Of a stretch of 13,570 nucleotides of DNA, positions 7,433 through 13,570 are shown piece after piece. The notes under the pieces are model-generated. The model worked only from the letters and a program-made list of their open reading frames with translations. It was not told the origin of the DNA and did no database searches. The stretch is from an uncultured Eubacteriales bacterium (GTDB lineage Bacteria; Bacillota; Clostridia; Oscillospirales; Acutalibacteraceae), in NCBI GenBank assembly GCA_900321515.1, contig ONWI01000106.1, positions 1-13,570 on the forward strand, read 5' to 3'. The number at the start of each line of letters is the position of its first letter. Positions within the stretch are counted from its first letter, which is position 1. A program made the position numbers and the translations under genes.

Positions 7433-9550
7433 ATGCAGCTGACAGAACAGCAAAAATTCATACGCGACGAGCTGAGTCGAAAAAACAAGCCCGTGAGAAC
7501 CGACAAAATCATTAAGGAACTTGGAGTCACCGATATTCCCGATTTTATCAGTGACCTCAACGTGCTGGAAAAAGAAGGAGAAATAATAATCTCAAAAAAG
7601 AACAACATTCAGAGCGTCAGAGGTTCCGGACTTGTCAAGGCGAAGATTGTCTCAATGTCCCGGGGATTCTGCTTTGCCAGACCTGACGGCGGAGGGGACG
7701 ACGTATTTATTCCCGTGGGAGACAACATGGGCGCGCTCCCAGGAGACAGCGTAGTGATTTCGGCGCATGATGATGAAAAGGGAATCTGCGGCAAAGTTCG
7801 CAGCGTCTATATGTACGGCGACAGAATCGCCGTCGGCACCGTGAAAAAATACCGTGGCAAACCCGAACTCCACGCCGACGCATTCTATCAAACGCCGATA
7901 GAGATAACTAAAAACAAGATCGACGCGCGCGACGGCGAGAAGATTATGGCAAAGGTAAAGTATTCTCCCGACGGAAGAAAGCTCATTTGCACTCCGGTAA
8001 AGATATACGGGGAAGCTGAATGCGCAAAAAACTGCGCCGACGCGATAATCGACGCCACGGGGATTCCTCATGAATTCGGTGAGGATGTCCTTGCCGAAGC
8101 AAAACGCATCAACGACGCGGGAGTTACTCCCGCAGACATTGCCGGTCGCCTTGACCTGCGCAATGAGAATATCTTTACCATCGACGGCGCCGACGCAAAG
8201 GACCTCGACGACGCGATATTCGTCAGGAAAATCAAGGAGGGATATGAGCTGTCTGTGCATATCGCGGACGTATCCCACTATGTTACGGACGGAAGCCCTC
8301 TCGATGAGGAAGCACTCAGGCGCGGTACTTCGGTGTATTTTGCCGACCGCGTTATTCCGATGTACCCTGTGGAGATATCCAACGAAATCTGCTCGCTTAA
8401 CGCCGGAACGGACAAGCTGACATTCAGCACCTTCATGAAATTTGACAGCGATGGCAAAATGCTGGATTACCGCTTTGAAAAATCGGTTATCAATTCAAAG
8501 GTACGAGGCGTATATTCAGAGGTCAACGCAATTCTTGAAGGCACGGCTCCAGCTGAATTAACGGAAAAATACCGTCCCGTCATTCAAGCTCTGGATGACG
8601 CTCTCGAACTGTACGGAATACTCGAAAAAGCCGCCAGCCGCAGAGGAAACGTCCATTTCAGCTCAGAGGAATCGCAGTTCGTGCTTGACGAAAACGGCGT
8701 TTGCGCCGGCATAACAGCCCGTGAAAGCGGCACCGCGGAAAAGATGATCGAGCAATTTATGATAGCAGCCAACACCGCTGCCGCTATGCTCGCAAAAAAA
8801 TCCAAAATTCCCTTCCTTTACCGCGTGCACGAATCACCTGACCCCGAATCTTTGCAGCGCGCATCCATGCTGCTGCGTGTATTGGGAGTCGATACACGGA
8901 GAATAAACGGCAGTCCGAAGCCTGCCGACATCGACAGGGTTCTTTCCGACGTGAAGGACACACCATGCGAGGAAATAGTTTCAAACGTTCTTCTGAGAGC
9001 AATGGCAAAGGCGCGTTACGACACGGAACCGCTTGGACATTACGGACTGGCGCTGAGGGATTACTGCCATTTTACCTCTCCCATCAGACGCTATCCCGAT
9101 ACGTTTATCCACCGTATGCTTTCCGAACTCATAGCCGGAGAATCACAGTATTCCATCACCAAAAAATATTACGGAAAGGCGCTCGACGCGGCAGATCTCT
9201 CGTCTGAATACGAAATCCGTGCGGTCAACGCGGAACGCCGCACAGAGGACTGCTACATGGCGGAATATATGGCTAAATTCATCGGCGATGAATTTGACGG
9301 CACAATATGCAGCGTGGTTGACAGCGGATTCTTTGTCCGGCTGCAAAACAGCGCTGAGGGAATGGTTCATCTGGAAGATCTCGACTTTGACCAATACGAG
9401 TATGACGGTATAGCTTCACTTCACGGCAGGATGAGCGGAAAGACCTATCGCGTGGGCGACAGCATAAGAATCAGAGTTGCCGCCGCACGCATTGCCACCG
9501 GCAAGGTCGCTTTTGTCCCCGCAGCACCTGAAACCGGCGGGAATGACTGA
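7433..9550 (+). CDS. rnr: Ribonuclease R (3'-5' exoribonuclease)
   Basis: A 705-aa processive 3'-to-5' exoribonuclease of the RNase II/R family, which degrades structured RNA and takes part in RNA quality control. In order: an N-terminal winged-helix region (about 1-55), a cold-shock domain (about 64-110, GFCFARPDGGGDDVFIP), a second OB region (about 130-195), the RNB catalytic domain with the metal-binding TIDGADAKDLDD (249-260), LSVHIADVSHYV, RGTSVYFADRVIPM, YRVHE and HFTSPIRRYPD (546-556), then an S1 domain (about 622-690, FDGTICSVVDSGFFVRL). It ends soon after S1 and lacks the basic tail of some RNase R proteins. The start is supported by AAAGGAG 10 nt upstream. The adjacent secG fits Firmicutes gene order, but smpB does not follow; the next gene converges from the other strand. 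Confidence 0.93.
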   Translation: MQLTEQQKFIRDELSRKNKPVRTDKIIKELGVTDIPDFISDLNVLEKEGEIIISKKNNIQSVRGSGLVKAKIVSMSRGFCFARPDGGGDDVFIPVGDNMGALPGDSVVISAHDDEKGICGKVRSVYMYGDRIAVGTVKKYRGKPELHADAFYQTPIEITKNKIDARDGEKIMAKVKYSPDGRKLICTPVKIYGEAECAKNCADAIIDATGIPHEFGEDVLAEAKRINDAGVTPADIAGRLDLRNENIFTIDGADAKDLDDAIFVRKIKEGYELSVHIADVSHYVTDGSPLDEEALRRGTSVYFADRVIPMYPVEISNEICSLNAGTDKLTFSTFMKFDSDGKMLDYRFEKSVINSKVRGVYSEVNAILEGTAPAELTEKYRPVIQALDDALELYGILEKAASRRGNVHFSSEESQFVLDENGVCAGITARESGTAEKMIEQFMIAANTAAAMLAKKSKIPFLYRVHESPDPESLQRASMLLRVLGVDTRRINGSPKPADIDRVLSDVKDTPCEEIVSNVLLRAMAKARYDTEPLGHYGLALRDYCHFTSPIRRYPDTFIHRMLSELIAGESQYSITKKYYGKALDAADLSSEYEIRAVNAERRTEDCYMAEYMAKFIGDEFDGTICSVVDSGFFVRLQNSAEGMVHLEDLDFDQYEYDGIASLHGRMSGKTYRVGDSIRIRVAAARIATGKVAFVPAAPETGGND

Positions 9551-9570
9551 TACGCTCCTTCACAGAGACT

Positions 9571-9739
9571 TTAGAGCCTGCTGACGTATCTCTCCACGCG
9601 CGTCTGGCTTGCATATTTTCCGCCATATTTTACCAAAATCCTCGTTAATACACAAAGTATTGCCTGCGGTTTTGGCTGCCTTGGCGAAAAATCTGACTAC
9701 GCCATCCGCACACGTGGAGATACGTCATCAGGCTCTTAA
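9571..9739. repeat. Palindromic repeat element, copy A
   Basis: The whole gap between the convergent rnr and ldh genes is one imperfect palindrome. AGAGCCTGCTGACGTATCTC (9573-9592) is mirrored by the reverse complement of 9717-9736 with one mismatch. Inner blocks also pair (CCACG/CGTGG, CGCC/GGCG, CCAAAA/TTTTGG), and the centre is AATAC-acaaa-GTATT (9647-9661), exactly at the midpoint. A diverged second copy lies at 10751-10868, in opposite orientation. No transposase gene is present, so it looks like a MITE-like or large REP-like element. Its right end supplies the ldh stop codon (TAA, minus strand). It may also serve as a stem for termination on both strands, but no U-run follows. Confidence 0.75.
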
Positions 9740-10683
9740 AAAATATCGTCAATGACCGCCTTCAGAGTCTCGGCTGAGCTTCTGAGGGCAAGTGCCTCCT
9801 GACCGCTGAGTTCAATCGGAACAGTTGCTTCCAGTCCGTTTCTTCCGACTATGGAGGGCATACTCAGCGCAATATCGCTGATGCCGTAATTGTCGTGCTG
9901 AATGCCTGAAACCGGAAGAATTGATTTTTCATCTCGCACGATGGCTTCACAGATTCTCTTGACCGACATTGCTATGCCGTAATAGGTCGCGCCCTTGCGG
10001 TTGATTATCTCGTACGCACTGTTCTTGACGCTGTCGGCGATCTCATTCATCGAGGACTGATGATTGAAATGCCCTCTCATCTCGCAGAAGCTGTTCAGCG
10101 GAATGCCCGAAACATTAGCGCTGCTCCAGGCGGCGATCTCGCTATCGCCGTGTTCGCCTATGATAAAGGCGTGTACCGAACGGCTGTCAACGCCCAGATG
10201 CTGTCCTAACAGGTATTTAAGCCGTGCGGTGTCAAGCACTGTGCCGGAACCGAAAACGCGATTCTCAGGGAATCCGCTCAGCTTTGCCGCGGTATACGTC
10301 AGTATGTCAACCGGATTTGCTACGATTAACAGTATTCCATCGGAATTGTGCTTTGCGATTTCGGGGATAATGCTCTTGAATATTCCGACGTTCTTTTTGA
10401 CCAGGTCGAGACGCGTCTCACCGGGCTTCTGTCCGGCTCCGGCAGTCACGACTATTATTGACGCGTCTGAAATATCGCTGTAATCTCCCGCGTAGATATT
10501 CATAGGCTTCGCAAAAGGCAGTCCGTGGCTGATGTCAAGCGCTTCACCCTCGGCTTTTTCGTGACTTACGTCGATCAGAACCATCTCGGAAAACAACCCG
10601 CTCTCCATAAGCGCAAATGCCGACGCGGATCCAACAAATCCGCATCCCACTATGGCGACTTTTCTGCTGTTGACTTTTGTCAT
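9736..10683 (-). CDS. ldh: L-lactate dehydrogenase (NAD-dependent, Rossmann type)
   Basis: A 315-aa cytoplasmic enzyme that reduces pyruvate to L-lactate with NADH at the end of glycolysis. It shows the dinucleotide motif GCGFVG (13-18) with Asp38 for NAD selectivity, the mobile loop QKPGETR (85-91) whose Gln85 marks lactate rather than malate dehydrogenase, NPVD (123-126), LDTAR with substrate-binding Arg154, and IIGEHGD with catalytic His178. The length is normal. By counting back from His178 (classical His195), His171 matches the fructose-1,6-bisphosphate ligand His188, but Lys156 stands where allosteric enzymes have Arg173, so activation may differ. The ATG is preceded on the minus strand by AAGGGG (10693-10698). 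It converges on rnr and is flanked by two copies of a palindromic repeat. A 13-bp dyad lies about 50 nt upstream of its start. Confidence 0.93.
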   Translation of the reverse strand: MTKVNSRKVAIVGCGFVGSASAFALMESGLFSEMVLIDVSHEKAEGEALDISHGLPFAKPMNIYAGDYSDISDASIIVVTAGAGQKPGETRLDLVKKNVGIFKSIIPEIAKHNSDGILLIVANPVDILTYTAAKLSGFPENRVFGSGTVLDTARLKYLLGQHLGVDSRSVHAFIIGEHGDSEIAAWSSANVSGIPLNSFCEMRGHFNHQSSMNEIADSVKNSAYEIINRKGATYYGIAMSVKRICEAIVRDEKSILPVSGIQHDNYGISDIALSMPSIVGRNGLEATVPIELSGQEALALRSSAETLKAVIDDIF

Positions 10684-10734
10684 AATCGATTACCCCTTTT
10701 CTCACGGCATATTTTCAAGGATTATTCTTTACCG

Positions 10735-10747
10735 AATCACCGTGATT
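10735..10747. promoter_or_regulatory. Perfect 13-bp dyad upstream of ldh, candidate operator
   Basis: AATCAC-C-GTGATT is a perfect palindrome around a central base, 52 bp upstream of the ldh start codon and directly beside repeat copy B. The spot suits a repressor site for ldh. It does not match the Rex operator expected for a redox-controlled ldh (TTGTGA-type arms). I found no clear minus-strand -35/-10 pair, so the promoter position is unknown. Confidence 0.35.
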
Positions 10748-10750
10748 ATT

Positions 10751-10868
10751 TAAGAGCCTGTTCAGAAATTCCACATATGCGGACTCCGCCGCCAGATTGA
10801 GCATGAATATTTATGAAGCCAAAACAGCCGGCAAGCCGTGCGTGGAGTGATTCATCAACAAGCTTTAA
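10751..10868 (+). repeat. Palindromic repeat element, copy B
   Basis: A 118-bp imperfect palindrome: TAAGAGCCTGTTCAGAAAT at the left pairs with the reverse complement of the right end (TTAAAGCTTGTTGATGAAT), the TCCAC/GTGGA blocks pair, and the near-palindromic CATGAATATTTATG (10802-10815) sits at the midpoint. Compared with the minus strand of copy A it shares AAGAGCCTG, TCCAC-x4-TGCGGA, CAGATT, AGCCAAAAC, GCAAGCC and GCGTGGAG in the same order, so the two are one family. It carries no open frame of note. Confidence 0.72.
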
Positions 10869-10948
10869 GTTAATTATAACCTATAAGTCAGCCTATTTCA
10901 AGAAAAATTTAGTAAAAAAGCAAAATATGCCTTCGCTTCAGTATCTTT

Positions 10949-10984
10949 ACCCAGCACAGAAAATGTAAAATTTCTGTGCTGGGT
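10949..10984. promoter_or_regulatory. Perfect 14-bp inverted repeat abutting a -35 box
   Basis: ACCCAGCACAGAAA (10949-10962) and TTTCTGTGCTGGGT (10971-10984) are perfect arms around an 8-nt spacer. The right arm ends on the first base of the -35 hexamer of the next promoter. No gene on either strand ends just upstream and there is no T-run, so a terminator is less likely than a regulator site. The region between copy B and this dyad (10869-10948) is AT-rich and holds nothing I can name. Confidence 0.45.
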
Positions 10985-11012
10985 TTACAATGAGTAAAAA
11001 CTGTGTTATCAT
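10984..11012 (+). promoter_or_regulatory. Promoter of the peptidoglycan-binding membrane protein
   Basis: TTTACA (10984-10989) and TATCAT (11007-11012) are separated by exactly 17 nt. The start should be near 11019, giving a leader of about 85 nt. The -35 touches the inverted repeat at 10949-10984. Confidence 0.6.
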
Positions 11013-11059
11013 TTGTTTATCAGAACACAACCCGGAAGAACTGAAATATTGATTGTTTG

Positions 11060-11096
11060 CAACCGATAAGTATTCTATCGGTTGACTGATCTGAGG
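11060..11096 (+). promoter_or_regulatory. Leader hairpin and start-deciding ribosome binding site
   Basis: CAACCGATA (11060-11068) and TATCGGTTG (11076-11084) form a perfect 9-bp stem with a 7-nt loop, ending 8 nt before the ribosome binding site TGAGG (11092-11096). This site is only 1 nt before the ATG at 11098 but 7 nt before the in-frame ATG at 11104, so 11104 is the likely start. The hairpin could stabilise the mRNA or tune translation. Confidence 0.5.
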
Positions 11097-11103
11097 TATG
11101 ATA

Positions 11104-12051
11104 ATGTCTAATAATTTCAACACACAGGAAAAAAGCAGAATAAGACCCAACGGAAGATTTCGCAGTCAGAATGACGCCACTAATATGAGTCAGGAGAACT
11201 GCTCTGCTAACGAATCGCTGCTGAATGGCAGCGTCGAAAGCAGCTGGGATGAAATGCTTAACGAATTCAACAGCATAGAACAGGACAGCACCGCATTTTC
11301 AGGGAATAATATACCTGTACCTACCGACTCCCAATTATCGAACAGCAGCAAAGACAATTTCAGCGACGGATTTGAGGATGAACTCAACGACGACTTCGAC
11401 AATGATCTCAGCAATGATTTCGACAGTCAATCAGGCGACGGTTTCGATAATAGCTTCGCCGACGACCTAGGCAGCGGATTCGATGATGATTTTGCAGACG
11501 ACAGCTCAGATGAGAAAATAAGTGAAAACGAAAATGCCGTGTCTGCTTCAAGGACAAATCCGGCCAAACATAATAATACGAACAACAGCAGCAATAAGGG
11601 ACTGGCGGGAAGAATAGTAATTGTTCTTGTTGCGCTGGCATTCGGTATAGGCGTGCTGTTTGCGGTAAAACTGAGCAACGGTTCTTCTGACAGTACCGCT
11701 CCGGACAATGCTGACAATTTCGGCTCTGTTTCTCATTCGGACAAAGCCGACAACACTGTCAGTTCTGCCCCTGCCGTCGAATCTGAGGATGTTTCATCGG
11801 AAGATGTTTCGTCCGAGCAGGAATACACCGAACTAAGATATGGCGATAACAGCGACGACGTTTTGAAAATGCAGAAAAGGCTCTGCGAATTGGGATACAT
11901 AGCGGAAACGAGCTGCACAGGATTTTTTGGAAAATATACGCGCAGCAAAATCAAAGAATTCCAGAAAGCCTCCGGCATGGAGCAAACCGGGATTGCCGAC
12001 AGTGCCACGCTTGCCAGGCTTTATTCCGATAATGCGCCAAAAGCAGGATAA
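11104..12051 (+). CDS. Membrane protein with acidic FD-repeat tail and peptidoglycan-binding domain
   Basis: A 315-aa protein I do not recognise as a named family. From the N-terminus: a polar Asn/Ser-rich region; a very acidic stretch (86-130) with Phe or Leu at every fourth residue; one membrane helix (about 170-188, IVIVLVALAFGIGVLFAV) preceded by Lys/Arg; a Ser/Asp/Glu-rich linker; and a C-terminal PG_binding_1 domain (about 244-308) with LRYGDNSDDVLKMQKRLCELGY and the family's GxxGxxT-like pattern (FFGKYTRSKIKEFQKASG). The positive-inside rule is not decisive, but the domain order implies a cytoplasmic acidic tail and a wall-binding domain outside. It could link an intracellular partner to the cell wall. 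It has its own promoter and terminator. The start at 11104 is preferred over 11098 because of ribosome binding site spacing. Confidence 0.75.
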   Translation: MSNNFNTQEKSRIRPNGRFRSQNDATNMSQENCSANESLLNGSVESSWDEMLNEFNSIEQDSTAFSGNNIPVPTDSQLSNSSKDNFSDGFEDELNDDFDNDLSNDFDSQSGDGFDNSFADDLGSGFDDDFADDSSDEKISENENAVSASRTNPAKHNNTNNSSNKGLAGRIVIVLVALAFGIGVLFAVKLSNGSSDSTAPDNADNFGSVSHSDKADNTVSSAPAVESEDVSSEDVSSEQEYTELRYGDNSDDVLKMQKRLCELGYIAETSCTGFFGKYTRSKIKEFQKASGMEQTGIADSATLARLYSDNAPKAG

Positions 12052-12063
12052 TCAGATAGTTAC

Positions 12064-12106
12064 AAGGCTGTGACCGAACGTTCATCAGATCGGTCACAGC
12101 CTTTTT
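12064..12106 (+). terminator. Rho-independent terminator
   Basis: AAGGCTGTGACCGA (12064-12077) and TCGGTCACAGCCTT (12090-12103) are perfect 14-bp arms around a 12-nt loop, with a T5 run at 12102-12106. It starts 12 nt after the preceding stop codon. Confidence 0.92.
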
Positions 12107-12170
12107 CGCACATTATTATTTAATCCGCGTATTATGTAAATTGAAATAACAATAACGGAGTTGATGCATA

Positions 12171-13570
12171 ATGTGCGCGATAGCGGGAGAAGTCAGACCA
12201 AATGGCGGAGTTACGGGAGAAAAAGCGCATTACGTTCAGCAGGTTCTCAAAAGACGCGGCCCGGACCAGAACGGTATCTATATGAGCGACAGCGCCGTGC
12301 TGATACATACCCGGCTTTGCGTTGTTGACGTCGAAAACGGAAGACAGCCCATGAGCTGCATGTACGGCGGAGGAAGATATGTCATTGTGTACAACGGAGA
12401 ACTATACAACACCGCTGAAATACGCGACGAGCTGATTGCAAAGGGTTGTGAATTCAGAGGACATTCCGACACAGAGGTTGTACTGAATGCATTCGCGGTA
12501 TTCGGCTCGGAGTGCGTTTATAAATTCAACGGAATATTCGCCTTTGCCATATGGGATGAGAAAAGGCGCAGCCTATTCTTTGCTCGCGACAGAATAGGCG
12601 TAAAACCTTTTTTCTATACCGTTTCCGATGGTCGTTTCATATTCGCGTCCGAGATAAAGGGCATTATTGCCGCTACGGACAGACAGCCTGAGATCGACGC
12701 GCAGGGGGTAATGGAAATAATGCTGATCGGTCCCGGAAGAACGCCGGGTTACGGTGTATTCAAGGGGATAGACGAACTTAAGCCCGCACACTGCGGTTTC
12801 TTTGACGAAAACGGACTGCGGATGCACGAATACTGGAAACTGGAAGACAGAGAGCACAACGAAACATTTGATCAGACAGTCGAGCGTGTCAGATTTCTCG
12901 TGACCGATTCGATTAAGCGCCAGCTAATTTCCGACGTACCGATAGGCACATTTCTCTCCGGCGGACTTGATTCAAGCCTGATATCATCGGTTGCCTCAAG
13001 GATTTTGAAAGAGAAAGGAAATACATTAAAGACCTTTACGGTAAACTACAAAAACAACGACAGATATTTTAAGGCCACAAAATTCCAACCAAACAGTGAC
13101 AACGATTTTGTCGGTCAAATGGTCAATTATCTCGGCTGCGAAAGTCATGTTATTGAAATAGATACGCCCGAATTGGTGCAGGCTCTCTTTGACGCGGTGG
13201 ATGCGCGCGACCTGCCCGGAATGGCAGATGTTGACTCCTCGCTGCTGCTCTTTTGCCGCGAAATTAAGAAGCATGTCACCGTCGCGTTATCAGGAGAATG
13301 CGCGGATGAGATATTCGGAGGGTACCCGTGGTACCGTGACCCGACCGTACGGGCTGTGAACGGTTTCCCTTGGGCACAGTCCACAGCCTACCGTGCGGAA
13401 TTCATTCGCAGATATTTTACGTCAATAATTGACCCTAACGAATATGTTCAGGAAAAATACAATTCTACTGTGCGCCTGACATCGAAATTAAATAACCTCT
13501 CCCCCATCGAATCCCGCATGAAGGAAATGATTAATCTGAATCATCATTGGTTCATGCAGACACTGCTTGA
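12171..13570 (+). CDS. asnB: Asparagine synthase (glutamine-hydrolysing), 3' end cut by the window
   Basis: The visible 466 residues are about three quarters of a usual AsnB (about 610-630 aa). The enzyme makes asparagine from aspartate, ATP and glutamine-derived ammonia. The N-terminal class II glutaminase domain starts MCAIAG with the nucleophile Cys2 and has TRLCVVD, YNGELYN (74-80), RGHSDTE and FNGIFAFAIWD. The synthetase domain has the pyrophosphate-binding SGGLDSS (263-269) and SGECADEIFGGY (374-385). Position 3 is Ala where most members have Gly. GGAG (12157-12160) lies 10 nt before the ATG; no convincing promoter was found between the terminator at 12106 and this start. The frame is open to the window end. 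Confidence 0.92.
   Translation, partial: MCAIAGEVRPNGGVTGEKAHYVQQVLKRRGPDQNGIYMSDSAVLIHTRLCVVDVENGRQPMSCMYGGGRYVIVYNGELYNTAEIRDELIAKGCEFRGHSDTEVVLNAFAVFGSECVYKFNGIFAFAIWDEKRRSLFFARDRIGVKPFFYTVSDGRFIFASEIKGIIAATDRQPEIDAQGVMEIMLIGPGRTPGYGVFKGIDELKPAHCGFFDENGLRMHEYWKLEDREHNETFDQTVERVRFLVTDSIKRQLISDVPIGTFLSGGLDSSLISSVASRILKEKGNTLKTFTVNYKNNDRYFKATKFQPNSDNDFVGQMVNYLGCESHVIEIDTPELVQALFDAVDARDLPGMADVDSSLLLFCREIKKHVTVALSGECADEIFGGYPWYRDPTVRAVNGFPWAQSTAYRAEFIRRYFTSIIDPNEYVQEKYNSTVRLTSKLNNLSPIESRMKEMINLNHHWFMQTLL

Noticed and set aside
7652..8278. Long minus-strand open frame of 208 codons inside rnr
   Set aside because: It lies fully antisense to the well-conserved RNase R gene, has no recognisable domain, and is what an open frame opposite a GC-balanced gene often gives. 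The same holds for the antisense frames at 2541-2948, 3097-3618 and 5246-5707.
9551..9735. smpB or tmRNA expected after rnr from Firmicutes gene order
   Set aside because: The gap holds only the palindromic repeat; no SmpB frame or tRNA-like ends with a tag reading frame are visible.
11359..11493. CRISPR-like or DNA-level tandem array
   Set aside because: The 12-bp periodicity is degenerate and follows codons of the acidic repeat in a real gene. There are no direct repeats with unique spacers anywhere in the window.

Overview
The window looks like chromosomal DNA from a Gram-positive Clostridia species, probably in the Ruminococcaceae/Oscillospiraceae range. The reasons are TTGACA/TATAAT-type promoters with strong AGGAGG-like ribosome binding sites, coding DNA near 50% GC with AT-rich gaps, a lipoprotein cell-wall deacetylase with a Thr-rich linker, a YhaO/YhaN-like nuclease/ATPase pair, and the Firmicutes order secG-rnr. 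No plasmid, phage or CRISPR gene is visible. The genus is an inference.

Layout from left to right. (1) 89-1767: a near-consensus promoter, a leader of about 180 nt, a lipid-anchored polysaccharide deacetylase with two SH3-like domains, and a GC-rich terminator-like hairpin. (2) 1940-6881: a promoter and a tight three-gene unit: an Ldh2-family malate/lactate-type dehydrogenase, an SbcD/YhaO-like metallophosphoesterase nuclease (4-nt gap), and an SbcC/YhaN-like ATPase (10-nt overlap, TTG start). The ATPase has a membrane hairpin where SbcC/Rad50 proteins carry the zinc hook. (3) 6934-9550: a promoter, secG, a terminator, then rnr (RNase R). smpB, often next to rnr in Firmicutes, is not in the window. 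(4) 9736-10683, minus strand: a Rossmann-fold L-lactate dehydrogenase converging on rnr. (5) 10984-12106: a promoter and a membrane protein with an acidic cytoplasmic tail built on an exact four-residue Phe/Leu period and an outside peptidoglycan-binding domain, then a textbook terminator. (6) 12171 to the window end: asnB (glutamine-hydrolysing asparagine synthetase), truncated at about three quarters of its length.

The least expected structure is non-coding. Two diverged copies of one full-length palindromic element (about 165 and 118 bp, in opposite orientation) lie on either side of the minus-strand ldh gene. Both begin with AAGAGCCTG and share several internal blocks. They look like a MITE-like or REP-like mobile repeat family. 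A possible third trace lies in the leader of the first gene but is too weak to call.

The genes form separate transcription units, not one pathway: envelope maintenance (deacetylase, peptidoglycan-binding protein, SecG), DNA/RNA processing (nuclease/ATPase pair, RNase R), and fermentation and amino-acid metabolism (two unrelated lactate/malate-type dehydrogenases, AsnB).
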